A DNA stretch of 64,000 nt. It comes from Telopea speciosissima (taxonomy: Eukaryota; Streptophyta; Magnoliopsida; Proteales; Proteaceae). Below, in pieces: positions 33,145-46,181 of this stretch. A program made the translations under genes and the position numbers. The notes beneath the pieces are model-generated. The model did not search any database, was not told where the DNA came from, and saw nothing but the letters and a program-made list of their open reading frames with translations. Each line of letters opens with the position of its first letter. Position 1 is the stretch's first letter. The stretch covers positions 3,550,927 through 3,614,926 of the forward strand of contig NC_057925.1 of NCBI RefSeq assembly GCF_018873765.1. Reading direction: 5' to 3'.

Positions 33145-36100
33145 GATCCTAAGGAACATGATTCAAGTATGACAAATCAGACATGGTATAAGGGTCATTT
33201 ACCAAAAAAAAAGAAAAAAAGAAGACATGGTATAGGGTCCATCTATTACGGAATTGGTAGAAACCCTAAACATTACAATCGAGAAGAAACAAAGATTTCC
33301 CAACATTTATGACGTTTTGGAGTTATTTATTCAATATACATTGGATATCTTGCTACAAAAGATAAGCTTTATTGATTTTCTCTATTTAGTAACTGACTAA
33401 AAAGAAGAAAGCAGTAGTAAAAAATGAAGATCAAGCAAGATTCACCATTGATTCAAAAAAATGATTTTAGAAAATCGACCACAATTGGAAAAGGGGTTCC
33501 AACGATTCACCTGTTCCGATTCCCATTACTAAAACCATGCCACAAAATCTTTGTTTTTTCTTATATTGCAAAGAGTTGATGCCCCAATCAAATTCAACAC
33601 AGATAAGAGATAAACACTCTTTGAACTAGAGACCGGGCTGCTGGCCGTAATGCCATGTGATGGGCTGCGCTTCATTCTCTAGAGAAGGGCCGTCGATCTC
33701 TTTTTGCTTTTTCACATGGACCCATTGGGATTCCTGAAACAGTGATCCATCACGTGATTCTTTCATTACCTTATCTCTATTGTTAAAGGTTCCAAATGCC
33801 TTTTCTCAGTCCCATCCAATCACTAGAACTCATAGATTAAGAGATTTTCTCTTCGCCATGAGTGAAGGAAAAAATTCTTACAAAAAAAAAGTGAAGTTTT
33901 CTTCAAACCAGTGGAGGAGGAATTCCTTTACTCATGAACAATGATTGTTACTCATGAAGAATGATTGAGGCAGAAGAAGTTTAAGAGGGATTCACTTGAA
34001 GGAGTTCTGATGATGGGCGGGGAGTGGGAACTGGGGTGGGTTCCCCTAAAGGCTTTATTTTAACTTTTCTGCAGAGAGAACCTTCCTTAAGAAAGCAACT
34101 TTCATGAAATAAATGGTTCAGTTAAAGTGAAAGGGAAACAAAGAACGATTCCAAGCATCAGTGATTGAGCCACCTAACCCAACTGACTGAGAAGTTGATT
34201 CCTAAATCTGCCATATAGAATTATCACTTTCAGTCCCACATTGATCTACCACTTTTCTTTTCTTTAGAATTCTTTTTTTTTTGGTAGAATCTTTTCTTTA
34301 GAATAACACTTGACAGCCATTGACATTCCCAAAATCCATGCAACTTATTGGTAGGACTAAAGACTTAGCCCTAAGGGTCTTAATCGGGATGATTCTGGGT
34401 AATCCAAATGGTTCATAATCGATTCCGATCCTATAGAGTCGATTCCAGAACCGTCCTGTTTATTAAAGAGTTCCAAAATCAAAAATCGATCTTGGTCAAC
34501 AATGGAATGGTTCGGTTTCAATTTCTTAATGATTATGTGCAGTCAAACACTCAAATAAGTACAAAATTCGTAAGTATACAAATAACTTCCCAAAGCATAA
34601 AAATAATTTGAATACTTTTAGAAACATACGAATATCAAGCATCAACCCTTTCTTTTCTTGATAATTAAGACATAACTCTAATAAGTTATAACTATTAGAT
34701 ATTAACTAAGATTAAATATGTATCTTAAATGGGTCTTAATCATTCCAGATCTAATCGGTTCCTACTCGATCTTTTCATTCTGAAACCGCTCCCTTCCCAA
34801 AATCAGCTCCTAGATATTACCCAAAACAAAAAAACAGCTCCTACAGGATTTAACTGCTTAATGCAAGTGATCAAGAATACATTTATTCTGCCTATTTGCC
34901 AGTTCTATAAGTATCTAATGACCAATTCTACCACTAATAAAAATCGAATTCCCAAATCAAGCATGCCCCTAATCTAGAACCCCACCATCACCTGCCCAAT
35001 CGAGTTGCAACTCTTCCTACAATTCTTACCAAAAAAAAATACTCTCTTCCTACAATCACAACTAGTATGTTTTTTTTTTATATGAAACAAACATTGTATG
35101 ATTTGATTGGAACGGTCATTTTTTCCCACTAGAACTCTTGTTGGGGAAGCATTCAAAAAGAGAAAGGTACTGGTAGGTAACAGGCTTTCTCAGGAACTCA
35201 AATCTAACTGACCCACTACTTGAGCCTTTTTTGGAAAGGAAAGCCCCAACCAGAGACACTCAGATAATCCACCAGCAAAGGGAAAAACAAATCTCCATGG
35301 ACTACAACTAATACATAACAATCTACAGAAACCAATAAAGTAACCTATATAGAATGCCCTCCTGCTTCGAGGAATACAAAACCTTGCTGTGGCCAAAAAA
35401 TGGGTTACAGAAAAACAAGAAAACCAAACAGAAGACAATTGGGTTCCTACAGACTGTATTAATAAGAAAATGGAAATGGGAGGCAAGTACTCAATAAGGC
35501 AAAACCTGAAAGAAGTTCTAAAATTGTACAAAGCATGTATGCAGAATTGCCTCGTGCTCTGAACAAATTTAACTATACTGGTAATACCAACACTTTAACT
35601 ACACAAAATTTAATGAAACCTCCCTGACACTAATATAAAAAACACTGATTAATATTCCAAACAGGAAAACATAAGCAGCGCCGGAATGGGGGTAGGATAA
35701 AGCAAAGCTAATGGAACATCCACACACAACGAGCCAAGCCAGATCAAACCAGTTGATACTGGCACAAGATGCTAGATTTGGCTGTAACAGGTTTCCAGTT
35801 ACCAGTGTCACGGAGTTAGGAGTGGATAACGGGTAGCTCTGCTTCAAAATCCCAGTAAATGGCAATCCTCTAAGAAATCTTTAGTTAAAAACTTGAAAAA
35901 AACTTCTCAGGGCCAGGGGTGTGGGGATGGGGGAGTGCCGATGCAATCTTCACTCTTCCCCCTATGCAACCACCCCCCCCCCCGGCAAAAAAAATAATTT
36001 CTCCCTGGTGTTTTTAGCCAGAATGCCCTTGAGTACTCATCAATCGAATGCGGGATAACCCCTGCAATGCATATGAAAAAATTTATGCAAACAAATCACA

Positions 36101-38082
36101 CTGACAGCTTAATTATTTCTGTTGTTATGGAATTTATATACATATTTAATTAATGGTAAAAGTCTGGGTACACCATCAGGTTGCCCAGACCTGTGTCTGT
36201 CTCTCTCCCACTATGGAAATGACCCTCCCCCTTTATTAATTGATACCATAGCAAACACATAACAGTGCACTGCCAGGCCATAGCTCAAATAATTGACAAT
36301 ATTTAATCACTTTCTGTGGGTACCCAAAAAAGTGAAAGAAGGGGGGGGGGGGGGGGGGACGGACAAAAGCAGCAAAATGCACTTTTGGTACAACATCATG
36401 CAGACCTGTGAAACAAACTGACAACCCCAGTTAATCCTAGTTGAAAACTATCCAGAAATTTTAGGAACAGTAAAGATACACCTACTGGATCAGTATTGCT
36501 ATGGAGAGACACATTGACCTTCAAGGAGAAACATTGCAAATTACCTTATAATTACTACTGTAATTCCAAAACATGGTACCAAATAAGTCAGAACCAACAA
36601 TCAAGCAGGCGAAGACACCGGAATACAGGACAGGTCTCATGAAGGAGGTTCTCAAATAAAATCAGGCAACAATAAAAATGGACGTTAAAGGATGCAGTAG
36701 ATAACTCCAGTAGTACCACCAACCACAAGTTAGCAGAGAAGTACCTCTTTCCAATAAAATCAAGTTTTTTTTATTGGACAAAAGAAAAGGGGGGGGGGGG
36801 GGAGAGATGAGGAATTTCATGTTAACAATAAACCCAAAGAAAGGATTCTCTTGGTTTCTTCTCAATGCATATAGCCCTTTGCTAATTATAAACTCTCTCC
36901 CATAAAGCTTCCATTCTGGAATTTCTGGTTCAAGTTTCTTTCTGTCCAATTAGTTCTCTGTTAGTGTCTTAGTAATGCAATCCAGGTCGGGTTAACCTTT
37001 ACTGGATTGCTACGGGCCCACCCAAGTGTTACTGTGTTAGATAACTCCAATCATAAGCACAAGTGGCAAAACAGTAAATATTTGAAGTCTCACAAGAGCA
37101 ATGGCAGAATGGTAAATAACTGAAAGTTATAATGGAATGGCAGTTTCGTAATTAAAGATGAACTCAAAGGGTAATAAGGTAAACTAAAAGAGAGGTCAGA
37201 ATTGAAATTACCATTTAAAGAATAAGGGTAATCTAGGAATTAAAGGAAAAGTAAGGACATCACAAGGATAAGGAGTAGAAAGAAGGGTATAATGGGAAAT
37301 AAGGGTTTAAATAATCCAAATAACAAAATTGCGATAAGGAACTACCGTCTCTTACCTCCAGCCGAGACCTATGGCGAAACCCAGCAAGCCTTTGAAAAAC
37401 CCATCTCTCTCTAGAAGGCAGCAATCGATCCAGGCTATTAAGAGAAGTTTATTCACACCCAACAATTCTCTGAAATAAGTTCAGTACATTTTCCACAGAC
37501 AAATAAATTTACTCCACTTCTTCAGAGCCAAAATTATCTTGCTGCTCAGGTTAGTAATTCACTGTTGTGCATCAACCAGAGCATTAGCACTCATGATGCT
37601 GACTGCACCTTCCGAGTAGATCCTTGTTTGTAAACCAATTGACAGGAAAGATTGCACCACCCACAAAAGAAAAGGTGAATGCAATCATAATTTGTTTTCA
37701 TACAAGAAAGTTGAAAACAAATGAGTAAGCTATGCAGATAGATGCCCAATCTTTGTAGATCAACTTGCTTAAGATTCAAGTTACACTTAGTGGAGAAATA
37801 AACAAAGAGACCTTCAAGGCAATAACCATTTGTACAAGCCTTTGCTACAACTCCTAATGCTACTCACATGATGGTCTATAAATAAACTTGCTCCAGAATT
37901 ACCTAGTTAACCATATATGCATGTCGGTGTCAGTATGTCAGTATATGTTTCTTGCAAGACAGAGAAGAATTCACACTCATCCTCCAAATTCATCCCTAAT
38001 ATCGAACACTAGTAATAATTATTTGGGTTAAAGAACCCGTAAGACCATCCATCATCAACAGCAGTCCTCCAAAGCAAATATA
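33145..38082. other. Long stretch without a recognisable gene
   Basis: About 4.9 kb. 34380-34780 is a decayed AATCGATTCCG / GGTTCGGTTTC-rich MITE. G-runs occur near 36341 and 36789, an ACCCCCCCCC run near 35970. Open frames of 80-113 codons at 35190-35531 and 35599-35865 (minus) have hydrophobic but low-complexity content, no family motif and no splice context; I do not call them genes. Old UTR or retroelement DNA is possible. Confidence 0.35.
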
Positions 38083-38640
38083 CAACTCAGCCTTATCCCA
38101 ACTAATGGGATTGTCTACATGGATCCTTTTTCTGCAATAAACTCTATTCAAAGTAGGGGGCGAGCTTTGGCGCAACAGTTAAATTGAGCAATTACAACCT
38201 GTTGGTTGTAGGTTCAAAATTGGAAACATTCTCCCTTAGGAAGCAGGGTGGTAAGGCTGCGTACATTTGCCCCACCCAGCCCCTGCAGTAGTTCCTAGCT
38301 CTATCGAAGTCATAGTTGTTACTAGTCCTATGCTATGCATGTCTTTCCTCACCACTTCTCCTAGAATCATTCTAGACCTACCCCTGGTTCTTTTATCTCC
38401 AATCTGAATCACATCTCCGTATTGGAGCATTCAAAGGCACCTCCATTATACATTTCCATGACACCTCAAATGAATTTCTCGCAACTTATCATCTATTGGA
38501 GCGACTCCCAAATTAGCTCTAATTTGTTCATAATAAGAGTCTTTCAATATGGATTTTACCATTTCCCATGGCATGAGCTGCAATCAACCCACTTGATTGT
38601 TTCCTCCTTGTTCATGACATAACAATCTTCAAAATTTTAG
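38083..38640 (-). mobile_element. 5'-truncated RTE-type LINE, 3' end of pol, with nested SINE
   Basis: Minus-strand translation near 38236-38430 gives VIQIGDKRTRGRSR and GEVVRKDMHSIGL, the C-terminal region of plant RTE reverse transcriptases (family form: RGRGRPKKTW, EVVRKDL). On the plus strand the 3' tail reads ACAACTCAGCCTTATCCCAAC and CTACATGGATCC, the common end of this family, and the copy continues to GAGCGACTCCCAAATTAGCT. Decayed and non-functional; the right limit is approximate. An Au SINE interrupts it. Confidence 0.8.
38156..38294 (+). mobile_element. Au SINE nested in the RTE LINE
   Basis: Begins GGGGCGAGCTTTGGCGCAAC (A box region), has B-box-like GGTTCAAAATTGG, then GCAGGGTGGTAAGGCTGCGT, ACATTTG and CCCCTGCAG, all in Au SINE order. 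The flanks ACTCTATTCAAAGT (left) and GCTCTATCGAAGTC (right) are an imperfect target duplication made of RTE sequence, showing the SINE came second. Confidence 0.85.
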
Positions 38641-40315
38641 CTACGTTTACATCAATTCTGTTCTCTCTAAATAATGAAAATGCTATAACATCCCATCACT
38701 ACCCTTTTGAGACAGTCACAACCATTTCAAAGCTTTCTCTTACCAGCTAAACATCACTAGCAGACACTTTCATAGTTGACCTAAGAGAGATGGCCTGCAT
38801 GTCTCTTTCTCTCTAATACAATTCATAAATTTTGTATGGTAAAGACCAGAGCTACAAAAGTAGGCAACAGTGTCAATCATGAACATTTTTCTGAGAACAT
38901 GGACAAACTAATGTAAGGCTAGATGGAACCTATCCAACCCCAGTCAAGATCACAAATAACACCAATATAGATAGTGGTTTCAGATTTGAAACAATGTTGC
39001 AATCTGGAACTCAGGTCTGAAACAGTAGAATAAATAGATTTCCTAACCCTCGACAGTAGCCTACAATATGGCCTTATATTCCAAACACGATAGGTCAACA
39101 ACCAGCAGCCTAATCAGTACCACTAGAAATAGACAATAACAATCAGAAAATTGACTCAACCAGAAATAGCAGCTAGAAAACTCAGATGGGACTTATATTC
39201 ATATCGAGATTAGACCTCCATAGGGTGAATAACCCCTGAAAAATTGAGGTCCAAGCTATGAGGATCGACTGAGATAACACAGGGTCTCAGAATTAGAAAG
39301 TAGAATATAAAAAATAGAAGCTTAGTGAATATAGACCAAACCAGCCAGCAGAAGAGGACTAAATTTTGATCGAAGGTAGCTCTTATGGTGTAGGATAACC
39401 CTCAAAATCCAGGCTGATACCCACAAGGAGTCGTTGAGATATGGCTCCTTCAAGTTGCAGCAGCAGTAACCTTCAGAATAGACCAGCCGATAGCATAAAT
39501 TTAGGGGTTTCAGTAGCTTGCTGATCTGAAGTCAGACACTCTGACCTGACTCAAACTCAGGTCGAATGGACCGCTTTGAGGGGTGATATGATCCCTAGAA
39601 TTGCTGCAGCAGGGACTCCTTAGTTGCAGAGAAAACCAGGTTTAAACCAGGCAACAGGAAATTAGAAATTAACCCAGCCGTAAGGTGTGATTGGTGCCCA
39701 CAGATCAGAAACTAAACTCCAGCAGATGTGCAGCTACTGTTGAAGGACTCCAGAAAAGACTAATACCTTCAGTAATGGGGCTCGATTAGTTAGTTGCAGG
39801 TGAAAGAAACAAAATAAAAACTGAGGAGAAGGGATATTCAGTAGAAGAATGGGGGTTGGGGATAGATGATTATATCAGCCTGGGCATTTCACCCTTATCA
39901 GCCTCTCTCAGGACAATGCATTGCAAAACAGCAACATAACTTCATTCATTATCGTGTGGGAGGCCTCTAAGGACCATTACAATATATAGACTCAAAGGTT
40001 GAGCCATTGCCTGCTCACCTAGTGGCTTGTTCCCACTGTCATTTGACCACTGGTTGGGTTTCAAGGAACGATTCCTTTCAACTTGCTATCAGATGGGAAT
40101 GGAGTGGTATTTGTCTGAGACTTGAGTTACAAGTAATTGAGCTTTGCTAAGAAACAAATTAGACGGTAACTAAAATAGAAACTCTAACTCAACTAAGCAA
40201 CTAAAATCGAAACTCTTAACTTAGCTAAGACTAATAAAAATAGAACCTTAAGAAAAATAAAATTTCTAAATAAAATCTAAGCCTACTTTCCAAATCTGAA
40301 ATTAGAAACTAAGCA
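38641..40315. other. No gene seen
   Basis: 1.7 kb, mostly repeat-like (Gln/Leu-poor, stop-rich in all frames). 39100-40320 has the look of old LTR-retroelement untranslated sequence, but I found no paired LTRs or coding motif. Confidence 0.35.
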
Positions 40316-40335
40316 AAATAGAAAGTAGATGATAC

Positions 40336-40477
40336 AACAACAACAACAACTCAGCCTTATCCCAACTAAATAGGGTCGGCTACATGGATCCTTGCCCTCT
40401 AATCAGCTTTGTTCGAGGCCATACTTGATACAAGGCCTAAGCTATGCCTGTCTTTCCTCACCACTTCTCCTAAGGTC
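40336..40477 (-). mobile_element. Very short RTE LINE insertion with 20-bp target duplication
   Basis: On the plus strand a (CAA)n run leads into CTCAGCCTTATCCCAACTAA, CGGCTACATGGATCC and CCTCACCACTTCTCC, the 3' end of the RTE family. It is bounded by AAAATAGAAAGTAGATGATA (40316-40335) and AAAATAGAAAATAAATGATA (40478-40497), 18 of 20 identical. Only 142 bp were inserted, i.e. severe 5' truncation. Confidence 0.88.
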
Positions 40478-40503
40478 AAAATAGAAAATAAATGATATGC
40501 TAG

Positions 40504-43500
40504 TGTTGGAATATGTAATCTCCCCCGTGGGGGTATTCTGGTCCTTCTGGGGTAGTTTTATACCTATGTTATTAGGTTTAAGTGGCCGCTCTTATAGAGT
40601 CAGCTAGTTAGGGGTAATTATGTCTACAATTGGCTATGTGGGTTTAGTCCCACATCACCTAGTTCCGTCCTTTGTAATTTTCCCCTCTATTATAAATAGA
40701 GGGGCTTATCAATGAATACAAGTCATTATTATTCCATTCTCTCATTCTTTCTTTCTAACCCATGATTCTTCTAACATGGTATCAGACTATCAAAGTAGGT
40801 CTGATCTAGGTTAGAAAGAAAAGAAAAACTCACCTTCTTCTCTTCAATCAACTTCTCCCTTCTTCTCTCTTTCTCGGCTTCTCCTTCTTCTGGTTTTCTT
40901 CTTCTCATCCTTTTAAGGGGGTAGCCCTAATGAGGTAAAAACCTTAACCAATGATTTAGTTGCTGCCCTCCTCCATTCAATCTCTTTTTTCAATTAAAAT
41001 TCTGCTGGAACCATCTATGGGAATTGGAGCTTTCCAGAATTTTTTGGAGATCAACTTCTATCACTATTGAAGGCTGACCTTCCACCATTGGAGCTCCCTT
41101 TGCTCTCTTTTCTAGCACCTTCCTACCCTATTTAAATGACCTCCTTCCCTTTTTTTTCTATTTCTCCATCATTCATTAACCTTTCCAGCCCTACCCTAAT
41201 CGATCTCAACTTGTCAGGGTTTTCCAAAACCCTGACTCCAATCGATTTTAGGGTTTCCCTTTTCAGATGCAGCTGATTTTTGGGGGGTGATTCCCTACTA
41301 CTACAAACCCTACTCGACCTAAGTTTGGACTCTTTCTGATGGCTAGATTTGTTTGTACAACAAAAACTTTCTTAACCTACTAATTTGGTTACCTGCTAAA
41401 AACCCTGACAATACCCTGACTCCAATTAAAATTAGGGTTACAGGTTTCAGCTTTTGCTGATTTTTGGAGGGCTGATTACGTCCATTACTAGGACCACTCG
41501 ACCTCAATCTTACACCTATCCAAGTTTTCTAGAAGACCCCTCCCCAATCGATCTCTATTTTTCACGGATTTCCAAAACCCTAACATTAATCAATTTTTTG
41601 GGTTAGGGTTACCTACTGCTTGTGGAGTTTTTGGAGGTGTTTCTACCATCAAGAGAAGCAATCTACTTCAATTATTCATGGCTTAAAGAAGTATTTTACC
41701 TAAGATAGCTGCCGCCCTATTTTTTTTTGCACTTTTTGGTGTTTCTCCCACTTGAAGATCAAGTCTCAAACCCTACAAGAGATTGGGTGTTCGTATTGGA
41801 GATCCATTCAAGCAGCTGTGGACAGCATCTATGCCAAGACATCATCACTTTGACAAGTCATTATCAATTTTTTGAAGACCCCTTCCCTTCAATTGATCTC
41901 AACTTTCAGGGTTTTTTACAAAACCCCGACTCTAATCGATCTTAGGGTAAGGGATGTCCTATCTTGCTGATTTTTTGAGGAGTGTTTTATCACCATCAGA
42001 GGAGTACTCGACCCACGTTTCAGCATCATTCATGGAGTTTTTTAACAAAACTCAGGTTTCATCCTTATGGTCACCTTCTACATCAATCAGCCTATTTTTT
42101 TTCTAGTTCCTATGTGGCTGGCTGCATCATTTACTATTGGATCTGCTGAGTTATTTATCTTATACTTGCTGGTTCTATTGAGCTTTACTACATACCTAGC
42201 TGGTTCTATTGATTGGCTTCTGTAAGCATGACTGGTTAACCTGTTACTGCTGCCCTATTCTTGAGACTGAGTATCCTACTACTGGAGATCGAATTTCTTT
42301 CACATTGTTGAAGAGTCGGATCTACTACCCTGGAGATTGGTTTCTATTTGGGATTACAACAGTGTGTTCCATGCTTATTGGTTGCGACTACAAATCTATT
42401 CAGTTGTGTGAAGCTTTTCTACAAGTTTATATCCAGTTTACTTTGAGAGCTTGATCCTAGCGTTGTTCACTAATTCAGATCTGACCCAAGTTTTTTTGAA
42501 GTTTATTACATCAATTCTACCCAGATATCTTCATCAATTCTATTTAGCATGTGGGAGTTTACAAATTGGAGTTAGCACACTGGTTCTTCCTTGTGTGAAG
42601 ATCGATCAAGTTTTTTGAAGAATGGTGCCTTCTCCTTATAACAAATCAGACCTGCTTTTTAATTCAGATCTGATCATTAGAGATTGGTATTTCAGAGTTA
42701 GTTTGATCGATTGAAGATTACTGTGTTGTTTTTTTTGTCCATGGTTCTTTATCCCACTGCCCTTTATTCTTACACATCTCCCATACCATACCTTTGGCAT
42801 TTACCATTAACCACTTTGGAAGTTTATGGTATAATCTACTTTGCCATTACTTCCTCTTTTCCATTACCCTTAGCACTTCTTGAAATATTCTGGAATATTA
42901 TCCTTTTGCACTATCTCATTCATCATCTCTGTTATGTCCACGTGTACTACTACACGTGAGGGGGAGATTATGTACAGTACACCTACAGACATTGTAGAAG
43001 CAGAACTTGCAAGAACACTTGGTGCAAAACATAGAAGATCAGAGTTTCCACCATTACCATTGGGTATCTCCATTGTTATTGGTTTGAGTTTGCCGTAAGG
43101 GGGAGATTGAAGTATTAAAGTATTGAAGATGTTTGGTTATTGCCTGCCTATATGAGGTTCCACAGTTGGGTTGATCATTTTTGCTGCCTGATTTATTTGT
43201 TTCCGCTGCTTGCTGCCCTAGTTGCTTATCTTCAAGATTATCAATCACAGATTCATCACTGGACAGTTGTTGAAGATTGGTGAAAGTTTGCTGATCAAGG
43301 CTGCCCAGGTTTTGGAGATCAATTATTTTAAATTCTTGAAGGTTTATTTGGGAACTGCATTCATATGTCAAGCTGGATTCTGCTCCCATTTTGTTCAAGT
43401 TGGGCATTAGTACCTTGTATGCGCCAACTTGAGGGGGAGTGTTAGCATTATTATGGAGTTCTTTTTTTATTTAGTTCAAGCTGGATTTTCCTTCTTCTCT

Positions 43501-43791
43501 TATTTGTATAATCCAGCTTGAGGGGGAGTGTTGGAATATGTAATCCAGAATACCGCCACGGTATTCTGGTCCTTTTGGGGTAGTTTTATTCCTATGTTAT
43601 TAGGTTTAAGTGGCTACTATTATAGAGTCAGCTAGTTAGGGGTAATTATGTCTACAATTGGCTATGTGGGTTTAATCCCACATCGCCTAGTTCAGTCCTT
43701 TGTAACTTTCCCCTCGGGGCTTATCAATGAATACAAGTCATTATTATTCCATTCTCTCATTCTCTCTTTCTAACCCACGGTTCTTCTAATA
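40504..43791 (+). mobile_element. Non-autonomous LTR retrotransposon, 3.3 kb, both LTRs present
   Basis: 5' LTR about 40504-40776 and 3' LTR about 43529-43791 share TGTTGGAATATGTAATC, GGGGTAGTTTTA and CTACAATTGGCTATGTGGG. A primer-binding site TGGTATCAGAC (tRNA-Met type) follows the 5' LTR and a polypurine tract GAGGGGGAG precedes the 3' LTR. Flanks GCTAG / GCTAA suggest a 5-bp target duplication. The 2.75-kb interior has no gag or pol resemblance. Instead it carries diverged direct repeats containing AATCGATCTCAACTT..CAGGGTTTT and CTCGACC, plus two further GAGGGGGAG-like tracts (about 42957 and 43432). It would depend on another element's proteins. The LTRs differ at several places, including a loss of about 17 bp, so it is not very recent. 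Confidence 0.82.
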
Positions 43792-44646
43792 GCTAAATTA
43801 TTTCTCCTCCATGCAATCTGGTCTTAGGCCGCACAGGATCTTCTAGAAGCATTCCCACATAAAAGATATAGGTTGTGACACAATTCAAGTGAACTACTCA
43901 TGGAACAGTAATTTTTTTCTGAATTCTATTTTGGTCCTTCTCTTCTTCATGCTTCAATCTACTTCAAAAATATTACCCCTCCCCAAAAGAATATATAGTA
44001 TTGACTGAATATCCCCTATTATGATAATGAAATCCAACTTCAGCAGTTTATTTTTTCCTATTGATTAGATTATGAAGGTTGTACTTTCCTTCATCAAGAC
44101 CCAACGCAGTTGGAAATTATGTTTAAGAAAATTAAGGACATCCATGAGAGAGGGACAGCTTAGGACTTACAGTACATCCAATTCCAACCTGAAGCCTGCT
44201 ACATAAAGGTCTTCCTAAACAAGGTCCAAATAAAGGTATAATACAGCTATCCACCCTGCATACGCTGCAAATTTTTTTCTATATCAGCAGGAGTGCACGT
44301 AGAAGAAACCTACATAGGTACACCCTTTTACTTCCTACTACTGAATATAATATGAAGCACCCTCAAAAGACAAAGATGACCTTTCCATAAACACCAACAA
44401 AATGCTTTATCAGGCCTCATATGCTACCATGAATTAAATTACATGAAAATGGTTCAAGACAGACTTAAGAACAATAAACAGTTGTTCTTTGAAGAGACAT
44501 GAACAAGCAAATCAACTGTCGTCCACAGCATATAGCACCAACCATTCACATTAAATAATCATTGGGCCTTTATATTAAACTGTAAAACTCAAAGACAAGA
44601 CTGGTTTTGAGATTCTACATTGCGCCGGCATATTTTGGTGAAATTT
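43792..44646. other. Downstream of AHSA1
   Basis: Non-coding. It probably includes the AHSA1 3' UTR near its right end; a TTTATT-rich stretch near 44545-44580 could host the minus-strand polyadenylation site. Confidence 0.4.
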
Positions 44647-45927
44647 TTAGACTCCGAAGCCAAAAACTGCGCGTATCTTGTAGAATATAAGGTCCCGCCA
44701 CCCTCTCTCCGTGTTCTCAACAACAGTGGAGTTACCATATCTGTGTCATGACACAAACAAACGGCCATTGTTAGAGAACGGAAACACAAGTTTACAATTT
44801 TAGGAACGCATAAAGAAAGAAAAATGAAAGAAACAAACCTGTCTTCTTCAGGAACATCAGTCTGCGTCAGCTTGACAATGGTGACACCTGGTTCCGGCTC
44901 ATCAAATGTAAGGCGTACCTGCGAGAGCCATCAGCATTAAGTGTCAAAAAGCTTTTTTTTTTTTTTTTTTTTTTTTGGCTTTCAATGATTCACGACAATG
45001 AAATATTAGGGACAAATGAATTAAAATTACCATAGAATGTATCCCATCAGGCCAGCTGCCGAACCTCCACTTCTGAACGATCAGCTTACCCTCCTGCAAC
45101 TCCTGATTGATCCCCGTGATTGAACCGTCAAAAAGACTAAACTGTCCCCCGACTTCCCTGTTAATCTTCGCGTTACTCTGAGTAAACCCTTTCCACCTGT
45201 TCTCATCCATCATGATCTCGTAGATGTCCTTGGCCCGACAATGGAACTTCTCAGTCAAAGAAATCGACTTGAACCCTTTCTTACCCTTAGTGTCCTTCTT
45301 CGTCTGAGCAGGAGGGGTAGGGGTAGCGGTAGAGGTGGCGGTGGCTGTGGAAGGAGCGATGGCCGCCGGTGATGAAGAAGACTCGTTGGTGGAAGGCTTC
45401 TTGATCTCCAATTCCTCCTTGGCAGGACCACCTTTAGCCATACTCTGAACGTAAACCCTAACTTTCTCCAACACAATGGGTTTCCCCTTAGAAAGGAACG
45501 CGTCCTTGATTCTCCTTCCAATGGGACCTTCGTCCATGACAGTGACTTTGATTTCGGGGTCTTCGTCAGCGTTCTCATCGGCAATGTAAGGGATTTCGAC
45601 GGAGCCGTCGACCTTGAGGAGGGATTTGCCGTCGGCGTCACGGGCCTCGCCTTCCCAGGACAAGGAGACACTAATCTCGTAACCGGGGATAATCTTTCCC
45701 TTGCGAATGTTAATGAATGCCTCGCCCTCAACCTTGTCGACCTCCTTGGTCTTGATGTAGAGGTTGCCCTCGCCATCCACGATGGTTAGGTCGGAAAGGA
45801 GCTTGCTAAGGAGGTTGCGAGACCATTCGAGGCAGTTGGTCTCGGCCCAGTGCCAGTTGTGGACGTTGGTGCCGTCTGGTCTGTCTTCCACGATCCAGCG
45901 TTTGTCACCTTCCCCATATTTCGCCAT
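44647..45927 (-). CDS. AHA1: Activator of Hsp90 ATPase homolog (AHSA1)
   Basis: Three exons on the minus strand: 45927-45031, 44918-44839 and 44740-44647, all GT-AG and phase-consistent, giving 356 residues. The N-terminal Aha1 domain (about residues 20-160) keeps the NVHNWHWAE motif (N-x-N-N-W-H-W in the family), known to act on Hsp90 nucleotide turnover, and WSRNLLSKLL; it binds the Hsp90 middle domain. A low-complexity Ser/Thr/Ala/Pro linker (165-215) precedes the C-terminal START-like AHSA1 domain (about 225-350: FHCRAKDIYEIM, RWKGFTQS, GGQFSLFDGSITG, KWRFGSWP). The end, ERGWRDLIFYKIRAVFGFG, is typical of the family. It acts in the cytosol as a co-chaperone stimulating Hsp90 ATPase. Exon 1 open reading continues into an A/T-run intron and stops, so the splice at 45031 is required. 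Length is normal and it looks intact. Confidence 0.95.
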
Positions 45928-46181
45928 TTTTATTTTTATTTTTTTTGAGCTCTCCTGCTTGCTGAACTCAGAGAAGAGAAGAAGCTTTTGAAATTTCGAG
46001 GTTCAAGGAAGAGAAGGAGAAGAGTCGACGTTTGCGGCGTTGCGAAAGAATGGGAGGGATAGCGAAGCAAGCAAGAGCGGCGAGTACAGCTTTGCGAGTA
46101 CGGCTCTCGATATATATATATTTAGAAGGCTCTCGCAGGAGCGAGTGAATGGGAAACTGGGAAAATATTCGAGAGTAGTAC
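45928..46181 (-). promoter_or_regulatory. 5' UTR and proximal promoter of AHSA1
   Basis: Minus-strand leader of the AHSA1 gene, purine-rich on the plus strand (GAAGAGAAGAAG). A TATATATATA tract at 46112-46121 lies about 185 bp upstream of the ATG and could hold the TATA box. Inference only. Confidence 0.45.

Noticed and set aside
35190-35865. Two minus-strand frames with hydrophobic stretches
   Set aside because: No recognisable family, no ATG context or splice partner; aromatic/Ser-rich content is typical of random AT-rich frames.
45255-45776. 173-codon alternative frame in AHSA1 exon 1
   Set aside because: Arg/Pro/Ser-rich shadow of the AHSA1 coding frame.
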